The notes under the pieces: generated by a model
The model's input: only the letters and a program-made list of their open reading frames with translations
Database searches by the model: none
Told to the model about the DNA's origin: nothing
Made by a program: the position numbers and the translations under genes
Part shown: piece after piece, positions 1 through 6,091 of the stretch
Position numbering within the stretch: position 1 is the stretch's first letter
How the letters are laid out: each line of letters opens with the position of its first letter
Assembly: GCA_047630355.1 (NCBI GenBank)
Contig: JBLHXN010000148.1
Span: forward strand, 1-7,942
DNA: 7,942 nucleotides
Direction of reading: 5' to 3'
Origin: JANQUM01 sp047630355
GTDB lineage: Bacteria; Bacteroidota; Bacteroidia; Cytophagales; Spirosomataceae

Positions 1-1
1 T

Positions 2-208
2 AAGGAAGAAGGCAGATTACTACTTTTTGCCGAGATGAAATTACCCGGTGAGGCGTGGTTGGAGTTCAAAATGGAAGATAATAAACTGACACAAACCGCC
101 ACTTTCAGACCACTTGGTTTATTAGGTCGGCTCTACTGGTACTCCGTTTTACCATTTCACGGTTTTATTTTCCGCGGAATGCTCAGTAAACTAACCGGGC
201 AAAGTTGA
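2..208 (+). CDS. SDR-family NAD(P)-binding protein with DUF2867-like C-terminus, 3' end only
   Basis: The window opens inside this gene; 68 residues and the TGA stop are present. The visible part reads as the C-terminal module of bacterial NAD(P)-dependent epimerase/oxidoreductase-like SDR proteins of the YbjT/DUF2867 type. It has LLLFAEMKLPGEAWLEF, then a short charged turn (MEDNKLTQT), then FRPLGLLGRLYWYSVLPFH and a final amphipathic helix with FIFRGMLSK. In that family the Rossmann NAD(P)-binding domain lies N-terminal, so the nucleotide-binding motif is outside the window and substrate and reaction cannot be judged. The aromatic GRLYWY..LPFH..IF.GML pattern is the strongest family mark. 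The next gene begins 68 bases downstream on the same strand. I saw no terminator in that gap, so read-through is possible. The family call rests on recalled family patterns. Confidence 0.8.
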   Translation, partial: KEEGRLLLFAEMKLPGEAWLEFKMEDNKLTQTATFRPLGLLGRLYWYSVLPFHGFIFRGMLSKLTGQS

Positions 209-276
209 ATTATTTTGAAGGTTAACCTCGAAAGTTTGCTATATTACATCGAACATAAATCCTCTTTTAATATACG

Positions 277-1170
277 ATGAATCGCAGAGACTTCACCAAA
301 CAAGCGGGCATCATGAGTGCTGCCACTTTATTACCATTTGCAAAATTTTCGGAGCCGATGAAGCCAAAATTCAAATTTGGTTATCAACTGTTTAGTGTCA
401 ACAAAGACATGAACGAAGACCCACTCGGAACGCTGACGGCGTTGAAAGCGATGGGTTATCAGGATTTTGAAATTTACGGATTTGACGATAGGAAACTTAC
501 CTTTTACGGACTTCCCGCCGCTGAGTTCCGACAAATGCTAAACGATTCAAACCTCACTGCTTCGAGCGGACACTTCCTGTTTCATCAGTTGTTTGATAAA
601 TCAGAAGATGAAATGAACCGATTTGTGGATCAGTGCATCAAAGGAGCGGATGCCCTGAGCTTAAGCTATATCACGTGGCCGTGGCTCGACCCTGAACAAC
701 GTAGTATTGAAAACTTTAAGATACTTTCCGGTAAACTGAATAAAATTGGAGAACGCGTAAACGCCGCTAATTTAGGTTTTGCGTACCATAATCATGGTTT
801 TGAGTTCGAGCCTCAAAACGGAGAATTGGGTTATGATATAATTCTAAAAGAAACCGACCCCAAGTTCGTGAAACTTCAAATGGATATGTATTGGGTGATG
901 CACGAAGGCAAAACTACCCCAAAAGAACTCATTGCCAAACAGCCCGGTCGTTTCGTAATGTGGCACATTAAAGACATGGACAAGACTTCGCGTGATTATA
1001 CCGAACTCGGCAACGGCTCCATTGACTACCACGATATTTTACCCAACCCGAAAAAATCAGGTCTTGAGTATTATTATATTGAGCAAGGCGGAAACTTCGC
1101 AACCAACCCCATGCAAAGTGCCGCTGATAGTGCCAGTTTTTTTAAAAAGGAGTTGGCGAAGTATTTATAA
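277..1170 (+). CDS. Tat-exported sugar phosphate isomerase/epimerase-like TIM-barrel protein (AP endonuclease 2 fold)
   Basis: This 297-residue protein belongs to the xylose isomerase-like TIM-barrel (COG1082) group that Bacteroidota often export. The N-terminus MNRRDFTKQAG is a twin-arginine motif followed by a short hydrophobic stretch (IMSAATLLPFA), suggesting folded export to the periplasm. No lipobox cysteine is visible. Mature barrel landmarks are FGYQLFS (about 34-40), DFEIYGF (63-69), SSGHF (96-100), YHNHGFEFEP (170-179), KLQMDMYW (199-206), WHIKDMD (229-235), TELGNGSIDY (242-251) and YYYIEQGG (265-272). The acidic and His residues at the strand ends (E65, H171/H173, D203 or D205, H230, E269) are candidates for the divalent-metal site typical of this fold. 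The substrate is unknown; relatives act on sugars, inositols or keto-sugars. The length fits a full gene. The start is chosen because the Tat motif begins at once after it. There is no Shine-Dalgarno sequence, as usual in Bacteroidota. It has no sugar-transport or dehydrogenase partner in the window to narrow the role. Confidence 0.87.
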   Translation: MNRRDFTKQAGIMSAATLLPFAKFSEPMKPKFKFGYQLFSVNKDMNEDPLGTLTALKAMGYQDFEIYGFDDRKLTFYGLPAAEFRQMLNDSNLTASSGHFLFHQLFDKSEDEMNRFVDQCIKGADALSLSYITWPWLDPEQRSIENFKILSGKLNKIGERVNAANLGFAYHNHGFEFEPQNGELGYDIILKETDPKFVKLQMDMYWVMHEGKTTPKELIAKQPGRFVMWHIKDMDKTSRDYTELGNGSIDYHDILPNPKKSGLEYYYIEQGGNFATNPMQSAADSASFFKKELAKYL

Positions 1171-1181
1171 AAATAGGTTTA
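1151..1181 (+). promoter_or_regulatory. Possible Bacteroidota-type promoter for the decayed small gene
   Basis: TTG at 1153-1155, an 18-base spacer, then TAGGTTTA at 1174-1181, which matches the Bacteroidota -7 element TAnnTTTG except for the last base. It would start transcription near 1187, about 30 bases before the pseudogene's ATG. It overlaps the end of the preceding coding region, so chance is a real possibility in A/T-rich DNA. Confidence 0.25.
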
Positions 1182-1217
1182 GTGCGTACAAAAAAGTGTA
1201 ACGAAGAATATAGTTCC

Positions 1218-1513
1218 ATGGAAATTCAACGCATTCAGACACTACACCCAGACCCCGGCAAAACAAACAAAAAAATTGCGACGGAAAAGTATGAGTTCAT
1301 CAGAAAACGCCTGTAAACGATATTGACCAACAATGAATTGACACATACCCAATTGATGGAAGAATTGTACTCACGAGTCAAAGACAACTTTGGGGGTGGT
1401 GTATAGTGGTACGGAGAAAACGTAGAACTGGATTTAGAAGCCAGAAACGTTATCGAACGAACGGCCTCCAAACCCCAAAGTATAGGTTAGTAGCAAAGAT
1501 TGAAAGTCTTTAA
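1218..1513 (+). pseudogene. Decayed small hypothetical gene (resembles the DUF6958 family): two nonsense codons plus a frameshift
   Basis: Reading from ATG 1218 gives MEIQRIQTLHPDPGKTNKKI, then ATEKYEFIRKRL, a TAA at 1314-1316, then TILTNNELTHTQLMEELYSR and VKDNFGGGV. A TAG follows at 1404-1406, then WYGENVELDLEARNVIERT and SKPQ. The frame then ends at a TAG (1488-1490). Restoring one A in the run at 1477-1479 instead continues as KYRLVAKIESL to a TAA at 1511-1513. The repaired protein would be about 98 residues. The pattern IQTLHPDPxKTNK, ELTHT.LME, WYGE.V.LDLEAR..IERT and KPxKYRL is one I recall from a small uncharacterised bacterial protein family, probably DUF6958; the number is from memory. 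Similarity continuing in one frame past both stops, and into the shifted frame, indicates recent decay, not a chance ORF. No function is known to me. Recoding of the stops is possible but unlikely given the additional frameshift. Confidence 0.85.
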
Positions 1514-1535
1514 CCGGTGTCACATTGAATTTAGA

Positions 1536-1551
1536 GATCGCCGCCGCGATC
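1536..1551. repeat. Short perfect palindrome GATCGC-CGCC-GCGATC
   Basis: A perfect six-base-pair inverted repeat with a four-base loop, in the non-coding stretch between the pseudogene and the convergent oxidoreductase gene. It has no following T-run on either strand, so it is not a convincing terminator by itself. It might be a small transcript-stabilising hairpin or a leftover of decayed sequence. Apart from this palindrome I see nothing identifiable in 1514-1620. Confidence 0.5.
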
Positions 1552-1611
1552 GTAATACTCGATATGTATCTCCGGTAAGGCACTTGCTAATTCGCCGATT
1601 ATTTTACCGCA

Positions 1612-1663
1612 AAAGACAGAAAGCCGCGAAGGAAGTTTTATACTTCTCTTTGCGGCTTCGCGG
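1612..1663 (-). terminator. Long hairpin downstream of the oxidoreductase gene, probable terminator
   Basis: AAGCCGCGAAG (1621-1631) pairs with CTTTGCGGCTT (1648-1658) with a single G-T wobble. The stem is continued by GAAG (1632-1635) pairing with CTTC (1643-1646), with one bulged T and a seven-base loop. The stem begins about 24 bases beyond the stop codon of the minus-strand gene, and on that strand it is followed by the pyrimidine-rich TCTGTCTTTTG, the position and form of a weak intrinsic terminator. On the plus strand no T-run follows. A competing perfect pairing also exists: CCGCGAAG (1624-1631) with CTTCGCGG (1656-1663). The core resembles CTTTGCGnCTTCGCGG palindromes that I recall as recurring between Bacteroidota genes. 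Confidence 0.6.
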
Positions 1664-1686
1664 TAGAAACACGTTCTAACCCTCTA

Positions 1687-3273
1687 TCAACTCATCACTT
1701 TCTTCATAATATTTGCTCCCGTCATGGCGGAGGAAGTTAGTACACCAGAGAAAAGTGCCGCTCCCACTCCCGCCGAAACGATGTCCTGCCCCGTCAAATA
1801 AAAGTTCTTAATCGGTGTGCGGGGTTTTAAGAATCGCTGTCGAAAACGGTTGGGCGTGTGGTCTAATCCGTAAATCTCACCTTTGTCGTAATTCACAAAA
1901 TGCTGCGTAGTAAGCGGAGAGGACAATTCATGGTACGCCACTTTATCTCGTAAATGAGGCAGTTGCTTGAATAATGCTTCGAGTAAACGGTTCGTGATAT
2001 TTTCTTTCAAATTATCATAGTCATCGCCCCGTTTCATCCAGCGGCTGCCGTCCCATTCGGCGAAGGCTTCGTAGGGCACAAGCGTAATAATATCAATGGT
2101 ACTTTTGTTCGGGTAGCGTTCCGACCAACTTGGGTCTTTTGCCGAAGGAAAAGAAATATAAACCACCGGAAACGGAGCGTTCAAGTCTTCCAAGTAACGG
2201 TCTACACAACCGTCGTGGTCCAAATCTCCGGGGTAAATCCAGTAGTTGGTTTTCGGCAATTGGAGTTCTTCCGGCGAACCGTCTAACCCGATGTAGAGGC
2301 AAGAATGAGCTACCGAACGTTCTACCTTCTGTAGGTTTTCGGCGAGTTTATGTTTCGTGACGGATGCTTCAGGCAGTATCTTTTGGAACGTCGTCATTAC
2401 GCCCGCTCCACTTACAATTTTGTCGGCGGTGATAATTTTGCCGTCTTGCATCAAAACGCCCGTGGCTTTATTGTTTTTTATGACAACTTCTTTCACTTCC
2501 GCGTTCGTTAAAATCGTACCGCCCGCTGCTTCGATAATCGGGTCAATGTGAATCGTAATCTGCGACGAACCACCAATTGGGAAGCTGCCGCCACTGAAAT
2601 AATGCTTCGCTACTGAGGCGTGCATGGCAAAACTGCTCTTTTTGGGAGTCATGCCGTAATCACCGTATTGACCCGCGAGTACTTTGATCAATTGCTCATT
2701 ATCGGTCAATGATTTCAAGACCTCGTACGTAGTTCTATCGGAAAATTTATAATACGGCTCCCGCATAGACTTTCCCATCACTTTACTAATAAGAGGTGGC
2801 AACGCTTTATCCGTGTAAAATTTCTGAGCCGTTTTAGTAGCTGCAAAGACAGTATTCACGTAGGCTTCAATCGCTTCTTTTTCATCGGGAAATTTACGTC
2901 CGAGTTCATCTTTAAACTCCTGCGTTCCTTTCACAAAATCGTAGGATTCGTCCCCGATAATTATTTTATCGTAAACATCGCCCATATCCGCCCATTTCAG
3001 GTTTCCATCAGTGATATAATCGAACAAACGTTTTATCACCGAATTGGGGCGTTGTACTTCTCCGATGTAGTGAATTCCCACATCCCACTCGTAGCCTTTT
3101 CGTTTAAAAACGTGGGTAAAACCGCCAGCGGTGTAGTGCCTTTCCAAAACCAATACTTTTTGCCCTTCTTTAGAAAGAATGGCAGCGGTAGTCAGACTTC
3201 CCATTCCCGAACCAATAACAATGGTATCGTAATGAGAATCGTAGGTAGATTTCTGTTTATAGGATTGAATCAT
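1687..3273 (-). CDS. FAD-dependent oxidoreductase, retinol saturase / phytoene desaturase (COG1233) family
   Basis: The protein has 528 residues from the chosen ATG at 3273 (MIQSYKQKS), which lies 15 residues before the Rossmann strand. An in-frame ATG at 3357 would add 28 residues with no family counterpart and would fall inside the likely promoter. Residues 16-30 hold the dinucleotide-binding fold, YDTIVIGSGMGSL, with GxGxxG ending in S; the acidic residue of VLERH (E44) should bind the FAD ribose. AGGFTHVF and DVGIHYIGEV (about 49-73) match the retinol saturase/carotenoid isomerase-like branch better than classical CrtI. The C-terminus carries the second FAD-contact segment, YLTGQDIVSAGVGAALFSG (492-510). 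Relatives saturate, desaturate or isomerise polyene or isoprenoid chains, probably membrane-associated; the actual substrate is unknown. No carotenoid genes adjoin it, so a pigment role is not supported by context. It is transcribed away from parC and probably ends at the hairpin just past its stop. Confidence 0.85.
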   Translation of the reverse strand: MIQSYKQKSTYDSHYDTIVIGSGMGSLTTAAILSKEGQKVLVLERHYTAGGFTHVFKRKGYEWDVGIHYIGEVQRPNSVIKRLFDYITDGNLKWADMGDVYDKIIIGDESYDFVKGTQEFKDELGRKFPDEKEAIEAYVNTVFAATKTAQKFYTDKALPPLISKVMGKSMREPYYKFSDRTTYEVLKSLTDNEQLIKVLAGQYGDYGMTPKKSSFAMHASVAKHYFSGGSFPIGGSSQITIHIDPIIEAAGGTILTNAEVKEVVIKNNKATGVLMQDGKIITADKIVSGAGVMTTFQKILPEASVTKHKLAENLQKVERSVAHSCLYIGLDGSPEELQLPKTNYWIYPGDLDHDGCVDRYLEDLNAPFPVVYISFPSAKDPSWSERYPNKSTIDIITLVPYEAFAEWDGSRWMKRGDDYDNLKENITNRLLEALFKQLPHLRDKVAYHELSSPLTTQHFVNYDKGEIYGLDHTPNRFRQRFLKPRTPIKNFYLTGQDIVSAGVGAALFSGVLTSSAMTGANIMKKVMS

Positions 3274-3315
3274 GTAATGGTCTTTTGTTGGATTGATGAT
3301 TTTTTCATCAAGGTA

Positions 3316-3350
3316 GTGTTTTATAAAAATAGAAAAAAGTGTTTTTATAA
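3316..3350. repeat. Imperfect direct repeat GTGTTTTATAA / GTGTTTTTATAA
   Basis: GTGTTTTATAA at 3316-3326 and GTGTTTTTATAA at 3339-3350 start 23 bases apart, so they lie on roughly the same face of the helix. They overlap the proposed minus-strand promoter. They could be an operator pair or simply A/T-rich low-complexity sequence. Confidence 0.3.
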
Positions 3351-3357
3351 CGTACAA
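3324..3357 (-). promoter_or_regulatory. Possible promoter of the oxidoreductase gene
   Basis: On the minus strand, TTG (3357-3355) is followed after 23 bases by TATTTTTA (3331-3324), a match to TAnnTTTG except for the last base. The spacing is at the long end of what is accepted. Transcription would begin near 3317, leaving a leader of roughly 43 bases before the ATG at 3273. That favours this start over the upstream in-frame ATG at 3357. Confidence 0.3.
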
Positions 3358-3416
3358 TCAACTAATCTGACTTTGGTAGTATTCTTAGCAACTTTATCGT
3401 GATAGCCCGTCGGGCA

Positions 3417-3446
3417 TTGAAATATAAGCCGAAAAGCGTACATTTG
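3417..3446 (+). promoter_or_regulatory. Consensus Bacteroidota promoter of parC-def
   Basis: TTG at 3417-3419 (-33 element), a 19-base spacer, then TACATTTG at 3439-3446, a perfect TAnnTTTG (-7 element). This is the sequence recognised by the primary sigma factor in Bacteroidota. The predicted start is near 3453, giving a leader of about 26 bases before the parC ATG. A small GCCC-GTC-GGGC inverted repeat (3406-3415) lies immediately upstream. Confidence 0.75.
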
Positions 3447-3478
3447 TTAGTTAGAATAACACAACACCTGCCCTATAA

Positions 3479-6091
3479 ATGATTGACGAAGAATTTGATC
3501 CAGAAGAAGAATTAGAGAATTCTGAAAGTGATATAAAATTAACACCCAACCTCAATGAAGAAGACGAACCCCGTGAAGTAATTGACGAAATGTTTGAGAA
3601 GTACTTTCTCGACTACGCCTCTTATGTAATTCTGGAACGTGCCGTGCCGGCAATTGACGACGGTTTAAAGCCCGTACAACGCCGTTTCTTGCACGCGTTA
3701 AAGGAAATGGACGACGGGCGTTTCAACAAAGTAGCGAACGTGATTGGCTCTACGATGCAGTATCACCCACACGGTGATGCCTCTATTGGTGACGCCATCG
3801 TAACCATTGGGCAGAAAGAATTGCTGCTTGATATTCAGGGAAACTGGGGGGATATCCGAACCGGAGACTCCGCCGCCGCTCCTCGTTATATTGAGGTCCG
3901 GCTTTCAAAATTTGCGAACGACGTACTTTTCAACGAGGATACCACCGAGTGGCAATTGTCTTACGATGGCCGGAAACGGGAACCCGTTACGTTGCCTTCT
4001 AAATTTCCGTTGGTATTAGAATTGGGGGTAGAGGGAATTGCCGTCGGGCTTTCCACGAAGATAATGCCACACAACTTTATCGAGATTTGTGAAGCGTCTA
4101 TTCGTCATTTGCAAGGCAAAACGTTTACAATTTTGCCCGATTTTTTGACGGGTGGTTTAATGGATGCCTCCAATTACAACGATGGTAAGCGGGGCGGAAA
4201 AATAAAAGTCCGTGCCCGAATTGAAGAAGTTGATAAAAAGACCCTCCGTATTTACGAAATACCCTACGGAACAACCACGTCGAGCTTGATTGATTCGATT
4301 ATCAAAGCCAATGATAACGGAAAAATCAAGATAAAACGCGTGGAAGATAACACGGCAAAGTACGTGGAAATCATCGTTCATTTGCCCAATAATGTTTCAC
4401 CAGATATCACAATTGATGCCTTGTACGCATTCACAAATTGTGAAGTTTCGGTTTCTCCGAATGCTTGTATTATCATTGAAGATAAACCTCACTTTATCGG
4501 TGTCAGTGAAATTCTGAGATATTCAACGGATCAGGCAAAGCACTTGTTAAAGCGTGAACTTGAGATAAAGCGTTTTGAACTGAAAGAGAAACTACTTTAC
4601 AGTTCGCTCGAAAAAATATTTATTGAAAATCGTATTTACAATCTGATTGAAGAATGTGAAACGTTTGAAGCCGTAATCGAAACTACGGATAAGGGATTGG
4701 AGCCTTACAAAGCAGATTTTTATCGCGAAATAACCCGCGACGATATTTTACGTTTACTGGAAATTCGTATCAAACGTATTTCTAAATTTGACTCTTTCAA
4801 AGCCGACGAACTGATGAATCGGCTTGAAGAACAACTGGCTGAAGTAGAAGACAACCTCGAAAACCTGACCCGCTACACCATTGATTTCTTCAAAATGCTT
4901 TTGAAGAAATACAGTGAAGGGCGTGAGCGAAAAACGGAAATTCGTAAGTTTGGCAATGTTCAAGCCGCCGTTGTGGCAGCAAACAATCAAAAACTTTACG
5001 TTGATAAAGAGGCCGGGTTTATTGGCTACGGTTTGAAAAAAGCAGAGTTCGTAATGGACTGCTCAGACATTGATGATATCATTGTTTTCCTCAAAACCGG
5101 AAAGTACGTTATTACTAAAATTCAGGAAAAGCTGTTTGTTGACAAGAATATTATTTATTGTACGGTGTTCAGAAAAGGGAACGAGCGGATGGTTTATAAT
5201 ACCATTTACACCGATGGAAAAACCGGAAAAACTTACGCCAAGCGTTTTGCGGTTACAAGCATGACCCGCGATAAAGAATACGATATTACGAAAAGTACGC
5301 CCCGCTCAAAACTTCACTATTTCTCTGCCAACGAAAACGGCGAGGCCGAAGTAGTTTCAATATTTCTGACTTCGAGCAGCACTGCGAAGAAAAAGCAACT
5401 TGAATGGGATTTTGCTGAATTAGAAATCAAAGGACGCGGAGCCGGAGGAAACCTCATTACGAAATATCCTGTCAGACGAGTGGCATTTAAGACTGCCGGA
5501 AAGTCAACGCTCGGTGGCGTAGATATATGGTACTTGCCAAATATCGGGCGATTAAACCGCGACGAACACGGTGATTACCTTGGTAATTTTGACAACGGTG
5601 ACAAAGTAATGGTTGTTTACAAAACCGGTGAATATGAATTGACGAACTTCGAGTTGACAAATCATTACGATCCCCGCCAAGTAATGCTCATCATAAAATA
5701 CCGGGAAGACGGTATCATCTCGGCTTTTTATTACGACGGCGAGTCTCAGAATTATTACGTGAAACGTTTCGTAATCGAAACCTCTACCATGGATAAGAAA
5801 TTCCTCTTCATCACAGACCACAACCGTTCGCAGTTGATGGCGGCATCTTGTGATGATTTACCGCGGGTACAGTTGAAATTTAAAGAAGAACGTCGCTCCG
5901 CAATTGAAACGCAGGAATTTAAAGTTGAAGAAATGGTTGATGTACGCGGTTGGAATGCTAAAGGCTACAAGCTTAATTATTCTACGGTAAAAGAAGTAAA
6001 AATGCTCGCACCCGAGATAATTGAAAAGAAAGTGGTAACAACGGGAAACGGCGACGATGAAGATGACGAAGAACAGTTGGGGTTGTTCTAA
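3479..6091 (+). CDS. parC: DNA topoisomerase IV subunit A (ParC), Bacteroidota type
   Basis: This is the 870-residue A subunit of the type IIA topoisomerase that decatenates daughter chromosomes, acting as A2B2 with ParE. An acidic extension (1-37) precedes the winged-helix core. Landmarks are FLDYASYVILERAVPAIDDG (43-62), QRRF (67-70), YHPHGD (95-100) and AAAPRYIEVRL (132-142), where Y137 is the catalytic tyrosine and R136 its partner. The next are the tower region, the coiled-coil hinge (about 375-500), a beta-pinwheel C-terminal domain (about 515-830) and an acidic tail. ParC rather than GyrA is favoured by the DASIGD segment and by the lack of a true GyrA box; only a degenerate KGRGAGG occurs at 651-657. 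The serine at which quinolone resistance arises in Escherichia coli GyrA (S83) is naturally alanine here (A101), while the second site is D105. The last five residues, QLGLF, form a sliding-clamp-binding motif. ParE is not adjacent in this window. The ATG lies about 26 bases after a consensus promoter and no Shine-Dalgarno sequence is seen. It overlaps the next gene by one base. Confidence 0.95.
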   Translation: MIDEEFDPEEELENSESDIKLTPNLNEEDEPREVIDEMFEKYFLDYASYVILERAVPAIDDGLKPVQRRFLHALKEMDDGRFNKVANVIGSTMQYHPHGDASIGDAIVTIGQKELLLDIQGNWGDIRTGDSAAAPRYIEVRLSKFANDVLFNEDTTEWQLSYDGRKREPVTLPSKFPLVLELGVEGIAVGLSTKIMPHNFIEICEASIRHLQGKTFTILPDFLTGGLMDASNYNDGKRGGKIKVRARIEEVDKKTLRIYEIPYGTTTSSLIDSIIKANDNGKIKIKRVEDNTAKYVEIIVHLPNNVSPDITIDALYAFTNCEVSVSPNACIIIEDKPHFIGVSEILRYSTDQAKHLLKRELEIKRFELKEKLLYSSLEKIFIENRIYNLIEECETFEAVIETTDKGLEPYKADFYREITRDDILRLLEIRIKRISKFDSFKADELMNRLEEQLAEVEDNLENLTRYTIDFFKMLLKKYSEGRERKTEIRKFGNVQAAVVAANNQKLYVDKEAGFIGYGLKKAEFVMDCSDIDDIIVFLKTGKYVITKIQEKLFVDKNIIYCTVFRKGNERMVYNTIYTDGKTGKTYAKRFAVTSMTRDKEYDITKSTPRSKLHYFSANENGEAEVVSIFLTSSSTAKKKQLEWDFAELEIKGRGAGGNLITKYPVRRVAFKTAGKSTLGGVDIWYLPNIGRLNRDEHGDYLGNFDNGDKVMVVYKTGEYELTNFELTNHYDPRQVMLIIKYREDGIISAFYYDGESQNYYVKRFVIETSTMDKKFLFITDHNRSQLMAASCDDLPRVQLKFKEERRSAIETQEFKVEEMVDVRGWNAKGYKLNYSTVKEVKMLAPEIIEKKVVTTGNGDDEDDEEQLGLF

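Noticed and set aside
1235..1471. Minus-strand open frame of 78 codons in the gene-poor stretch
   Set aside because: It is antisense to the decayed small gene, whose plus-strand reading is clearly protein-like, and its own translation resembles nothing I recognise.
1514..1620. Minus-strand reading VFCGKIIGELASALPEIHIEYY that looks somewhat protein-like
   Set aside because: It is closed by a stop after about 30 residues, has no start, and I recognise no family. It could be a remnant of a decayed gene but cannot be supported.
2093..2551. Open frames on both strands inside the oxidoreductase gene
   Set aside because: These are shadows of a well-supported coding sequence. They have no family-like sequence and no initiation signals.
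3273..3357. N-terminal extension of the oxidoreductase starting at the in-frame ATG at 3357
   Set aside because: The extra 28 residues do not resemble the family, the sequence is A/T-rich intergenic in character, and it overlaps the likely promoter. The ATG at 3273 places the FAD fold at the expected distance.
3406..3415. GCCC-GTC-GGGC inverted repeat just upstream of the parC -33 element
   Set aside because: A four-base stem with a three-base loop is common by chance, and it has no terminator-type T-run. There is no evidence that it is an operator.
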